DNA of 64,000 nt from Kiloniella laminariae (GTDB lineage Bacteria > Pseudomonadota > Alphaproteobacteria > Kiloniellales > Kiloniellaceae): contig NZ_JAPWGY010000010.1 in NCBI RefSeq assembly GCF_027214005.1, positions 31,658-95,657 of the forward strand, written 5' to 3'. The notes below the pieces were generated by a model, which was given only the letters and a program-made list of their open reading frames with translations, made no database searches and was not told the DNA's origin. Below, piece after piece: positions 44,339-52,666 of this stretch; the first letter of the stretch is position 1; each line of letters opens with the position of its first letter. A program made the position numbers and the translations under genes.

Positions 44339-45262
44339 TTATATAGCCTCGATCTCTTCAAGTTGTCTTTGCGATTTTATGACTAAGCTTTGAGCATAGT
44401 GTCTATAGTTAAAGTTACTGTTGCCCAAATCGTGCCGGATAAAACCCCAGAGTGCGGAAATCACCCCTGATAGACAGAAGTGCACCAAAAAGCTGTATTT
44501 TTGTCTGTCCGGAATTTTTCCATCAAAGTAATTACACAGTAATACATTTTGTTTTTCAGGAGATAACTCTTCAGTCAGGGCAAGGTAGGCAAGATCCCAC
44601 ATAGGATCGGCATTACCAGAATACTCCCAATCAATCATATAAATTTTTGTGCCGTCATCCAGAAGATTTCCAGCTACCGGATCGCAGTGTGAAGGGGCCT
44701 TATATTTTTCAAGTTCTCGGGCCCGTCTGGATATCCTTTGGCACATATCCAGAAGCTCAGAAGAAAGAGCTATTTTCATTTCTTCTGCCTGCTGCAAATA
44801 CTTCCCGAGTGTTTCCAATGGTGAAAAGTCATTGGCAAAAAGCTGATCAGAGCCGTGTAATCTCCGAAAGGCCATGGCAATTCTATTCAATCGCAGATCA
44901 TCGGAAAAGGAATGTCTCTGCAAAACACTTGCCGTTGAAAGGTAACAACTCAGTTGAACACCTTCGGGGGAGAAATAGAGGATCTTGCTATTTAAACCGA
45001 GCTCTTCTGCAATCATGGCATTGTGTTTTTCGTTAGCTCTATTAACAAAAAGATGCCCGTCTTCTCCGGGAAGCCGTAAGACAAATTTTTCGGGAGGGTA
45101 GGCAGTATCGGAAGTGCCGGGTATCTCAGATGTTACTTCAACAAGAATATTGTAGTTGGACAATCCCCCCAAGGGAGAAAATTTTAGTCTGTTTTTGGAA
45201 ATTGTATTAAAAAAAGGAATTCCATCAATCGCTTGCAGAATTTCTTGAGGTGAAGGAAACAT
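44339..45262 (-). CDS. Choline/aminoglycoside kinase-like phosphotransferase
   Basis: 307 residues from the ATG at 45262. The catalytic loop APSHCDPVAGNLLDDG has the HxDxxxxN pattern, followed by the metal-binding MIDWEYSGNADPMWDLAYL. This is the choline/ethanolamine kinase-like branch of the APH fold. Related proteins phosphorylate choline, thiamine or other small alcohols. It diverges from a MEKHLA gene 119 bp away. There is no licC or choline transporter beside it, so the substrate is unknown. Confidence 0.8.
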   Translation of the reverse strand: MFPSPQEILQAIDGIPFFNTISKNRLKFSPLGGLSNYNILVEVTSEIPGTSDTAYPPEKFVLRLPGEDGHLFVNRANEKHNAMIAEELGLNSKILYFSPEGVQLSCYLSTASVLQRHSFSDDLRLNRIAMAFRRLHGSDQLFANDFSPLETLGKYLQQAEEMKIALSSELLDMCQRISRRARELEKYKAPSHCDPVAGNLLDDGTKIYMIDWEYSGNADPMWDLAYLALTEELSPEKQNVLLCNYFDGKIPDRQKYSFLVHFCLSGVISALWGFIRHDLGNSNFNYRHYAQSLVIKSQRQLEEIEAI

Positions 45263-45381
45263 GGTACCCAGCAAAAAATGAAGTCCGTGATCTATCCAAT
45301 GATTTATATAGACAAATTATCAGGACATAACCAGCTTGATGATATTGCACAGCGTGTAGATCTGTTGTTTGGTTACAATCT

Positions 45382-45894
45382 ATGTTCAAGACAAAAAACA
45401 GGGACATTCTGCTCGTGGACAGACATCAAAAATTTCTAGAAGAGCATGCCTTGCGGTTAACCCAAAGCTTTAAACTGGCAACAGGTCGCGACCTCCTTGC
45501 CCAACAGCAAGAGCAGTTAGAGATGATAGAAGGGCATACCCTGGGGCAGTGCCTCTTTTCTGCTCCGCAGATTATTGTTTCCCATGATGGTTGTGAGGAC
45601 CCTCTGTTGAATTACGGCAACCGTGCTGCCCTTGAGTTATGGGACATGACCTGGGATGAATTTGTTGGCACTCCCTCACGCTATACTGCCGAACCCCATG
45701 AACGTGGCGATCGCTCCTCAATGCTCGAACAAGCAAGGGCTAAAGGCTACATCGACAATTATCAGGGAATCAGAATTTCCAGTACTGGACGACGGTTTAT
45801 GATCCGGAATGCAATTATCTGGGCTGTTCCCGGTTTTAACAACAGCAAGTCAGGGCAGGCGGCTACATTTAACGAGTGGTATTTTTGCGATTGA
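45382..45894 (+). CDS. MEKHLA-domain protein
   Basis: 170 residues, nearly all one PAS-like MEKHLA domain: NYGNRAALELWDMTWDEFVG, then PSRYTAEPHERGDRSSML and the closing GIRISSTGRRFMIRNAIIW. The domain is found fused to plant HD-ZIP III factors and as stand-alone bacterial proteins; the bacterial function is not established. No cofactor-binding Cys is apparent. It is monocistronic, opposite a phosphotransferase gene. Confidence 0.82.
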   Translation: MFKTKNRDILLVDRHQKFLEEHALRLTQSFKLATGRDLLAQQQEQLEMIEGHTLGQCLFSAPQIIVSHDGCEDPLLNYGNRAALELWDMTWDEFVGTPSRYTAEPHERGDRSSMLEQARAKGYIDNYQGIRISSTGRRFMIRNAIIWAVPGFNNSKSGQAATFNEWYFCD

Positions 45895-46175
45895 ATTAAG
45901 TCGCATATAGGATATAAAGCGACGTGCATATGATTTTTTATTTACCAGAATCTGGGTGCAAACAAAACCGCAGCCTTAAGCCTTGTTTTATAATTCACTG
46001 AGATTTCTCATTTCGTTCCTTGAGTAAAACCATCTGATCTGTGAGTTATTCGAAGTTTACCTGTCGGACTGTTCGTGAAACCATAAACCAGATGAAGTCC
46101 CTGTCTGGATGCTGAAATTTATCTGAAAGCATAACGCGGGACTTGAATTAACCCGAAGCGGTTAGGAGATGCCAG

Positions 46176-47177
46176 ATGCAGTTCAAGGTGTACAGCTCGG
46201 ATCACAAGGTGAGCCGCAAGAACCTGAAACGTGATTTACAGCGTATTGTTCTTGTCGTTTTGCCTGGCACAGCTTCCCTTGATGTCAGTCTGATGATCCA
46301 GGCGTTGAAAACCGCCAATGCTGTCACCGGGTATGCTGCTTTCCACTGGCGTATTGCAACACTGGATGGGAAATCGATTGATCTTGAAGACGGTTTCATT
46401 CTCCATCCTCAAATGAAAATAGCTGAAGATGAAGCCCTTGACCTCGCCCTGATCTATGGAGAATGGGGAATTAACACCGGGCGTTCCGTTCCGCTATCCA
46501 ACTGGTTGAAGCGCCTGGACCGCCAGGGTGTGTACCTTGGAGCAATCGGTGGCGCCTGTTACGAACTTGCCAATGCCAGTCTCCTGAATGGATTTGAATG
46601 TGCGGTTCCCTGGTCGTACCACGACAGTTTTCGCGAACTCTTTCCAGAAGTTCATATCAAGGAAGCATTGTTCTATTGGGATCGCAAACGGGTTACCTGT
46701 ACAGGCCGTGCCGCTTGTCTTGACATGGTGCTCAGGGTCATTGACCACCAATGCGGCGCTGAAGTTGCGGGACAGGTGGCTGAAGCCTTTAATTACGAAG
46801 TCCGGGGTGCGGCAGCTGTGCCGTTACGTCAACGTAATTTAACGCTTCAGAAAATGTCCGGAAAATTGGCTGAAGCTGTCCGGATAATGGAAGAAAATCT
46901 GGAAATCCTTATGTCAGCCGAAGAGATTGCAGAAGAAATCGGCAGCTCTAAAAGGCAGCTTGAACGTCTCTTTTCTCGCCATCTGGATTGTAGCCCCAAA
47001 CGATACTACAAACGCTTGCGCCTGAAAAAAGCACGCGCGCTACTGCGACAGACTGCTTTGCCTGTAAGTGAAGTCGCCGTCGCTTGTGGATTCACATCTT
47101 TTTCTTACTTTTCAAGGGCATACCGAGGCTTCTTCGGGTCAACACCCAAGGAAGATCGCATCTCCAGATTGGGGTAG
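46176..47177 (+). CDS. GlxA-type transcriptional regulator (DJ-1/PfpI plus AraC HTH)
   Basis: 333 residues. Residues about 22-190 form a DJ-1/PfpI-like sensor domain (LVVLPGTASLDVSLMIQAL; GAIGGACYELANASLL keeps the nucleophile-elbow Cys). Residues about 230-328 hold the AraC double HTH (SAEEIAEEIGSSKRQLERLF; VSEVAVACGFTSFSYFSRAY). Relatives such as GbdR, SouR and CdhR control glycine betaine, sarcosine and carnitine catabolism. The downstream dehydrogenase/isomerase pair (175 bp away) is the likely target here. Confidence 0.88.
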   Translation: MQFKVYSSDHKVSRKNLKRDLQRIVLVVLPGTASLDVSLMIQALKTANAVTGYAAFHWRIATLDGKSIDLEDGFILHPQMKIAEDEALDLALIYGEWGINTGRSVPLSNWLKRLDRQGVYLGAIGGACYELANASLLNGFECAVPWSYHDSFRELFPEVHIKEALFYWDRKRVTCTGRAACLDMVLRVIDHQCGAEVAGQVAEAFNYEVRGAAAVPLRQRNLTLQKMSGKLAEAVRIMEENLEILMSAEEIAEEIGSSKRQLERLFSRHLDCSPKRYYKRLRLKKARALLRQTALPVSEVAVACGFTSFSYFSRAYRGFFGSTPKEDRISRLG

Positions 47178-47351
47178 GCAGCCTGTTGTAATCCGGTCTG
47201 CTCCTTTGAAAGAGAAGAGTGTTTCCTCTTTACAAACTGACTTGTGGTCCTGATCAGATAATGTTCTCATCCACCAGATTTTCATGAAGCACCTGCGCAA
47301 CATTTGTCAGCTGATGTGCTTGATATAGTGCAAGAACCTGAAGGATGAAAA

Positions 47352-48284
47352 ATGTCTCTTGATTTGCCCCCGTTATCCGGACAGAAGCTTGGCATTATCG
47401 GATTGGGCCATATGGGGCACCCAATGGCAAAACGGCTTAAAAATGCCGGCGCTCAGGTCTATATCCACAGTCGCAATCGTTCCAGGCTTGAAGAGCTGGA
47501 ACAGTCCGGAATGATCTACTGTTCTTCTGCTGCTGAAATGGCAGAGAAGGTAGATACAGGAACCCTTTTGGTCTGTGTAAGCGACACCTCTGCGCTTGAG
47601 GAGGTCGTCCATGGGGATTATGGTATCCTTACTGGCTTGCAGCCCGGTGCCCTTGTCATTGATATGGGGACAAGCCAGGTGATGAATACCCGATCAATTG
47701 CCGCACTTATCCAGCAAAAAGGGGCCTGCTATCTGGATGCCCCAGTCAGTGGCGGGGTGGTTGGTGCGGAAGAAGGAACCCTTTCCATTATGGTCGGCGG
47801 CACAGAAGAGGGCTTTCTTCGGGCAGGTCCCCTGTTTGATGTCTTGGGCAAAAACATCAGTCATATCGGACCTAGCGGCACCGGACAAATTACCAAAGCG
47901 GCCAATCAGATGATTGTTGCAATGACCATAGATGCTGTTGCTGAAGCGCTAGTGCTGGCGCAAGCAGCAGGGGCAGATCCCGGTAAGGTCCAGAAAGCTT
48001 TGAGGGGTGGTTTCGCTGACAGTCGTATCCTTGAGCTACATGGCAAACGCATGATTGACCGGACCTTCCAACCTGGTGCTACAGCAACTATCCAGTTGAA
48101 AGATGTTCATCAGGCCCTGGAACTGGCAGATCATTCCGGCGTTACACTGCCCGGATTATCAAAAAATGCCGAATTATGGGAGAACATGCTGGCTCAGGGG
48201 TTGGGACAGTATGATCAGTCCGGCTTTATCTGCATGATCGAAAACCTGCAATCAATACAAGAGAACAAGCAAGGGGATGAATAG
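47352..48284 (+). CDS. NAD(P)-dependent beta-hydroxyacid dehydrogenase (3-hydroxyisobutyrate dehydrogenase / tartronate semialdehyde reductase family)
   Basis: 310 residues. Rossmann motif GLGHMGHPMAKRL near residue 17, substrate segment DAPVSGGVVGAEEGTLSIM near 130, and the catalytic Lys in GTGQITKAANQM near 181. The ATG has AAGGATG upstream. The gene is 3 bp from an isomerase-family gene (hydroxypyruvate isomerase fold), the same pairing as GlxR/Hyi in glyoxylate metabolism or OtnI/LtnD-type acid-sugar pathways. The exact hydroxyacid is open. Confidence 0.88.
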   Translation: MSLDLPPLSGQKLGIIGLGHMGHPMAKRLKNAGAQVYIHSRNRSRLEELEQSGMIYCSSAAEMAEKVDTGTLLVCVSDTSALEEVVHGDYGILTGLQPGALVIDMGTSQVMNTRSIAALIQQKGACYLDAPVSGGVVGAEEGTLSIMVGGTEEGFLRAGPLFDVLGKNISHIGPSGTGQITKAANQMIVAMTIDAVAEALVLAQAAGADPGKVQKALRGGFADSRILELHGKRMIDRTFQPGATATIQLKDVHQALELADHSGVTLPGLSKNAELWENMLAQGLGQYDQSGFICMIENLQSIQENKQGDE

Positions 48285-48287
48285 TCG

Positions 48288-49082
48288 ATGATCCGTTTTG
48301 CCGCGAACCTGAGTATGCTTTTCACGGAAGTGCCATTCCTGGAACGATTCAGAGCAGCAAGGGACTGCGGCTTTGAAGGGGTAGAGTTTCTCTTTCCCTA
48401 CGCCTGGTCTGCGGAAACACTTAAAGACAGGCTCAATAGTGAAAACCTGAAACAGGTTCTGTTTAATGCGCCTCCGGGTAATTGGGATCTGGGAGAAAGA
48501 GGCATCGCCGGCTTGCCCGGCAGAGAAACAGAGTTCAGGGAAGGAATAGATCTTGCGCTGAACTATGCTCTCACACTCGAGTGTCAGAACATTCATGTAA
48601 TGGCAGGAATCTGTCCTGAAAACCTCTCTCTCGAACAAAGTTTTGAAATCTATACTCAAAATATTGCCTATGCAGCAGAAAGAGTGGCCTCCCACGCTGT
48701 TTCTATCTTGCTTGAACCAATTAATATCCGATCCTTCCCGGGCTATATCCTTTCACATCAGGCCCAGGCTCGTCACCTTATCGATACTCTCGGTTATAAG
48801 AATCTTCGTCTGCAACTGGACCTTTTTCATGCCCAGATTATGGAGGGTGATTTGACAAACCTGATCAGACACCAGCTTTCCTATATCGAACACATCCAGC
48901 TTGCGAGTGTTCCCGACCGTCATGAACCAGACGAAGGTGAAATAAATTACAATTGGATATTCAAAGAGTTATCTCGGTTGTCCTACAGGGGGTGGATCGG
49001 CTGTGAGTACATCCCGCGCGGCGATACCAAAACGGGATTGGCATGGCTGAAAGAGGCAAGAAGGCTACTTGATGAAAAATGA
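48288..49082 (+). CDS. Hydroxypyruvate isomerase family TIM-barrel protein
   Basis: 264 residues of the AP-endonuclease-2/sugar isomerase fold. Metal and substrate positions are visible in LEPINIRSFPGY (Glu), LQLDLFHAQIMEGD (Asp, His) and IGCEYIPRG (Glu). The N-terminus FAANLSMLFTEVPFLERFRA matches Hyi/OtnI proteins, which interconvert hydroxypyruvate with tartronate semialdehyde or isomerise 2-oxo-tetronate. It follows the dehydrogenase after 3 bp. No ligase gene (Gcl) is adjacent. Confidence 0.88.
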   Translation: MIRFAANLSMLFTEVPFLERFRAARDCGFEGVEFLFPYAWSAETLKDRLNSENLKQVLFNAPPGNWDLGERGIAGLPGRETEFREGIDLALNYALTLECQNIHVMAGICPENLSLEQSFEIYTQNIAYAAERVASHAVSILLEPINIRSFPGYILSHQAQARHLIDTLGYKNLRLQLDLFHAQIMEGDLTNLIRHQLSYIEHIQLASVPDRHEPDEGEINYNWIFKELSRLSYRGWIGCEYIPRGDTKTGLAWLKEARRLLDEK

Positions 49083-49160
49083 TCCGTTATCCTGGATCCT
49101 GTTGCTAAGTATATTCTTTTGATAACTTTTAAATTGATACTTGTCGTTGTCATCTACATA

Positions 49161-49174
49161 TCCGACTATTCGGA
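49161..49174. promoter_or_regulatory. Inverted repeat upstream of the Rrf2/NsrR gene
   Basis: TCCGA (49161-49165) and TCGGA (49170-49174) are perfect 5-bp arms around CTAT, 38 bp before the start codon at 49212. A plausible self-regulatory site for the Rrf2 protein. Confidence 0.4.
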
Positions 49175-49211
49175 CTGGACAAGACAAATGACATAAAGGC
49201 CCAAACAGCAC

Positions 49212-49646
49212 ATGCGATTGACGACCTATACAGACTATTCTTTGCGGGTGCTGATTTTTGTCGGGCTAAAAGGGAATGATCTTTCAACTATTTCCGAGAT
49301 TTCAGAGCGATATAATATATCCCGAAACCACCTTATGAAGGTCGTCAACCAGCTTTCCCAAGATGGATACCTTAAGACAATACGTGGAAAAAACGGCGGG
49401 ATGCTGCTTGCTCGTTCCCCTGATTCTATTGGTCTAGGAGATGTCGTCCGCGACATGGAAGACAATCTGGAAATCGTTGAATGTTTCGACAAGAAGAAAG
49501 GGTGTTGTCAAATTGACGGCTATTGCCAGCTCCAGGGTATTCTGGGCGAGGCGATTGTCGCTTTTTTTGAAGTTCTGGATCGCTATACTCTCAAAGATCT
49601 CATGCATAACAAACAGGATCTACAGCGCGCATTAAGTCTTTTTTAA
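49212..49646 (+). CDS. nsrR: Rrf2-family regulator, NsrR-like
   Basis: 144 residues. The winged helix (TISEISERYNISRNHLMKVV) is followed by the iron-sulfur loop ECFDKKKGCCQIDGYCQLQ, with three or four Cys in the NsrR arrangement. The start MRLTTYTDYSLRVLIFVGL is highly typical of NsrR, the nitric-oxide-sensing repressor. No nitric oxide detoxification gene is adjacent. The gene ends at a terminator shared with the convergent speB. NsrR is the best match within Rrf2; IscR and RirA fit less well. Confidence 0.85.
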   Translation: MRLTTYTDYSLRVLIFVGLKGNDLSTISEISERYNISRNHLMKVVNQLSQDGYLKTIRGKNGGMLLARSPDSIGLGDVVRDMEDNLEIVECFDKKKGCCQIDGYCQLQGILGEAIVAFFEVLDRYTLKDLMHNKQDLQRALSLF

Positions 49647-49652
49647 AACGAA

Positions 49653-49690
49653 AAAAGCAGGCAGTACAAATTGGTACCGCCTGCTTTTAA
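49653..49690. terminator. Bidirectional terminator between nsrR and speB
   Basis: AAAAAGCAGGC (49653-49663) pairs with GCCTGCTTTTA (49679-49689), enclosing a second short GTAC pairing in the loop. The A-run before and T-run after suit both convergent genes. Confidence 0.85.
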
Positions 49691-49708
49691 TCTATTTATT
49701 GAAAGGAA

Positions 49709-50680
49709 TTATCCCTTTTTTTGCTGCTTCCGCCGCGCCATCAGATACAGCATTTCAAACGCCATTGTCGCGCCTGCCAGGGCAGTGATATCACTGATAT
49801 CATAGGATGGTGAAACCTCAACCACATCTGCACCCACTATATCAAGACCTTCCAGGCCACGGAGAATGGTGAGGGCCTGATGAGGGGTCAGTCCACCGGT
49901 GACCGGTGTGCCTGTGCCAGGGGCAAAAGCTGGGTCAAGGCAATCGATATCAAAGGTCAAATAAGCCTTGCGATCTCCCACAATACGACGGATTTCTGCC
50001 ACGACGGCTTCGGGACCATTTTCATGCACCCAGGGGGCATGAAGAATGTTAAAACCATGTGTCTTGTCGTTATGGGTGCGGATCCCTACCTGGGCTGAAG
50101 CAGAAGGATCGATGATCCCCTGTTTTGCAGCGTGATAGAACATGGTGCCATGATCAATACGCTGTTGATCCTCTTCCCAGGTATCGGAATGGGCATCGAT
50201 CTGGATCAGGGCAAGCTGCCCGTGTTTTTCTGCATGTGCCTTGAGGATTGGATAAGTGATAAAATGATCACCACCCAGTGTCAGCATGGCCGTATCTGTT
50301 GCAAGAATACGGCGGGCATGCTCTTCAATCGCTTCAGGGACTCGCATCGGCTCACCCGGGTCCATAACCAGGTCACCAAAATCTGCCACGGCCAGGACCT
50401 CAAACACATCCAGGCCAGAAGGAAAATGCGGGGCCCAGGAAAGGTTGGAAGAAGCCCGTCGCACTGCCTGGGGGCCAAGCCGTGTGCCAGAGCGTCCTGT
50501 TACTGCACAGTCATAAGGGATACCGGAAATAGCAACATCTGCCTCGGTCAAATCACGGGTATACTTCCGGCGCATGAAACTGGTAGCGCCTGAATACATA
50601 GGCTCAACATCAGTTCCATACAGGCTGTTTGCGGTAAAGGCGTTGTCGCCAGCGGAATTTACACCAGAAATTTCTGTCAT
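49709..50680 (-). CDS. speB: Agmatinase (ureohydrolase family)
   Basis: 323 residues. The binuclear manganese motifs are present in order: GGDHFITYP, DAHSDTWEEDQQ and DIDCLDPAFAPGTGTP. The sequence RIDHGTMFYHA is typical of agmatinases. The enzyme converts agmatine to putrescine and urea; guanidinobutyrase is the main alternative. It is the last gene of the puuA-puuB-puuR-speB strand, 115 bp after puuR, so it feeds putrescine into the adjacent utilisation pathway. Confidence 0.9.
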   Translation of the reverse strand: MTEISGVNSAGDNAFTANSLYGTDVEPMYSGATSFMRRKYTRDLTEADVAISGIPYDCAVTGRSGTRLGPQAVRRASSNLSWAPHFPSGLDVFEVLAVADFGDLVMDPGEPMRVPEAIEEHARRILATDTAMLTLGGDHFITYPILKAHAEKHGQLALIQIDAHSDTWEEDQQRIDHGTMFYHAAKQGIIDPSASAQVGIRTHNDKTHGFNILHAPWVHENGPEAVVAEIRRIVGDRKAYLTFDIDCLDPAFAPGTGTPVTGGLTPHQALTILRGLEGLDIVGADVVEVSPSYDISDITALAGATMAFEMLYLMARRKQQKKG

Positions 50681-50795
50681 GTTTTAATTCTCCAGGTCGA
50701 ATTAAGTAATCATTGGGCGTGTTTTCCCCCTGGTGGAGGATTTATCTTGTCCATAAACGAGGAGACAAGAGATCCTCTCTATTATCGGGCACCAG

Positions 50796-51383
50796 CTAGA
50801 AAGAGGGCGGGGTGGCAGCACTGACCACTTCACACTCTTCGTCCCCGATATTCCGAAAACGATGCGGTATTTCAGCGCTAAAATAATAGGCCTCACCTGC
50901 AGACAGAACCTTTACATCAGTTCCCACAGTGATTTCAAGCTGCCCGCGAATAATTACACCAGCTTCTTCACCGGGCTGGACAATCATTTTATCCCCCGTC
51001 GTGCCATTCGGCGGGTATTTTTCATGCAGGACACGCATCTGGCGATTTTTTCTATTCGCCCCGACAAGTCTAACAGACATGGTGCCGTCAGACATTTCAA
51101 CCAGTTCGTCCTTACTGTAAAATATCTTGTCTTCCTGCTGGGGTTCCATGGTGAAGAACTCAATCATGGTAATTGGAAAGCCGGAAAGAACCTTGGACAG
51201 GGAATCAATAGAAGGACTGACACGCTCCTGCTCAATCATCGAAATCGCCGAGTTGGTAACACCAGCCCTGCGGGCCAGCTCACGTTGAGAAAGCCCGTGT
51301 ATTTCCCGCAAGGCCTTTAAACGTATTCCGACGCTTGTGGTCATATTATGGGGTCCATCCTTGGCTAAAACGTTGCTATCCAT
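50796..51383 (-). CDS. puuR: XRE-cupin transcriptional repressor, PuuR-like
   Basis: 195 residues. N-terminal XRE HTH (LSQRELARRAGVTNSAISMI, about residues 31-50) and a C-terminal cupin domain (about 110-190; VQPGEEAGVIIRGQLEITVG). PuuR of E. coli has this exact architecture and represses putrescine utilisation. It starts 4 bp after the puuB stop. An alternative ATG at 51344 has an AAGGA site further off, so the N-terminus is uncertain by 13 residues. The regulatory role is supported by the surrounding polyamine genes. Confidence 0.88.
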   Translation of the reverse strand: MDSNVLAKDGPHNMTTSVGIRLKALREIHGLSQRELARRAGVTNSAISMIEQERVSPSIDSLSKVLSGFPITMIEFFTMEPQQEDKIFYSKDELVEMSDGTMSVRLVGANRKNRQMRVLHEKYPPNGTTGDKMIVQPGEEAGVIIRGQLEITVGTDVKVLSAGEAYYFSAEIPHRFRNIGDEECEVVSAATPPSF

Positions 51384-51387
51384 ATCT

Positions 51388-52662
51388 TTATAAAAGATCC
51401 CTCAGGCGATAATAGGTCGTGGCCAGAGCAAGGGCTGGTGTTCGCATCATTTTTCCACCAGGAAACGACTGGTGAGGAATGCGGGCGAAAACATCAAACC
51501 GTTCAGCATCTCCGGCTATACTTTCCGCGATCAATTTACCAGCAAGCCCGGTAAGCACAACACCATGACCGGAAAAACCGTGCGCAAAATAGGTAGAAGA
51601 GCTGATTTTACCAAAATGGGGCAGGCGGTTGACTGTTATGGCAACATTTCCCCCCCATGCATATTCGACTTTCTTTTGGGCGAGCTGCGGAAAATATTCC
51701 AGCATTGTTTTCTGCATGGCCTTGCCGATGTCAGCCGGATCCTTGCCGGAATAACTAACCTTTCCCCCAAACAAAAGGCGACGGTCACCGGAAAAGCGAT
51801 AGTAGTTCAAAACAAAAAGGATGTCGGCCACTGCCGCGTTACCAGAAATGAGCTCTTCTGCCTCTGCCTTGCTAAACGGATCTGTTGCCAGAATGTAGGT
51901 ACCAACAGGCATAATCTTTTTGTCGATCTTCTGCTCTAGCCCCTCAAGGTAGGCATTGGCACAGAGGGCGACATGTTTGCAACGGACAACACCCTGGTCA
52001 GTAAAAACCTGGGGGGAGTTGCCGTGTGTGATTTTGGTCACCCGGCTGTTTTCATAAATAACAGCACCAGAACTCTCGGCAGCTGAGGCAAGACCGAGCG
52101 TGTAGTTGAGCGGATGAAGATGTCCACCTCTGGGGTCATAAACACCCGCCAGATATCGGTCACTTGCGATTTTTGTTCTGATTGCCGCCTGATCAAGAAA
52201 TTCACAGTTCTTGTAGCCGGCACTTTCAAGGTCCTCAACGTACTCTTGCAGCTCGCCAACATGCCGTTTCTTGGTCGCGACATGATAATGGCCAGAGGCC
52301 AGATCACACTGGATGTTGTGCTTGGCAATGGTATCCCTTGCCAGATCCATAGCTTCTTCACCCATGATCCACAATTTTTGGGCATCATCACGCCCAAGCA
52401 TCTTGATCATGTCCTGATAGGACTGATTGTAACCAATGATCATCTGGCCGCCACTGCGGCCCGATGCCCCCCAGGATATGCGATTGCTCTCAAGCAGAAT
52501 GACCCGATAACCTTTTTCAGCGAGGTGAAGCGCTGCCGAGGTTCCAGTCATGCCTCCGCCCACGACACAAACATCACAGTCGTGCTCCCCCTCAAGAGCC
52601 GGGCGAAACGGGGCTGGGTTCATACTTGCACTGTAATAGGAATTGATATGGTCGTGGCTCAT
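51388..52662 (-). CDS. puuB: Gamma-glutamylputrescine oxidase
   Basis: 424 residues from the ATG at 52662. The open frame extends further upstream only through puuA and is rejected. The N-terminus has the SYYSASMNPAPFRPAL stretch common to PuuB, then the FAD motif VVGGGMTGTSAALHLAEKG and NRISWGASGRSGGQMIIGYN. The GFSGHGVVLTGLAGKLIAE segment closes the FAD site. It oxidises gamma-glutamylputrescine to the aldehyde, with hydrogen peroxide and ammonia. It begins 4 bp after the puuA stop. Confidence 0.9.
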   Translation of the reverse strand: MSHDHINSYYSASMNPAPFRPALEGEHDCDVCVVGGGMTGTSAALHLAEKGYRVILLESNRISWGASGRSGGQMIIGYNQSYQDMIKMLGRDDAQKLWIMGEEAMDLARDTIAKHNIQCDLASGHYHVATKKRHVGELQEYVEDLESAGYKNCEFLDQAAIRTKIASDRYLAGVYDPRGGHLHPLNYTLGLASAAESSGAVIYENSRVTKITHGNSPQVFTDQGVVRCKHVALCANAYLEGLEQKIDKKIMPVGTYILATDPFSKAEAEELISGNAAVADILFVLNYYRFSGDRRLLFGGKVSYSGKDPADIGKAMQKTMLEYFPQLAQKKVEYAWGGNVAITVNRLPHFGKISSSTYFAHGFSGHGVVLTGLAGKLIAESIAGDAERFDVFARIPHQSFPGGKMMRTPALALATTYYRLRDLL

Positions 52663-52666
52663 GCTG

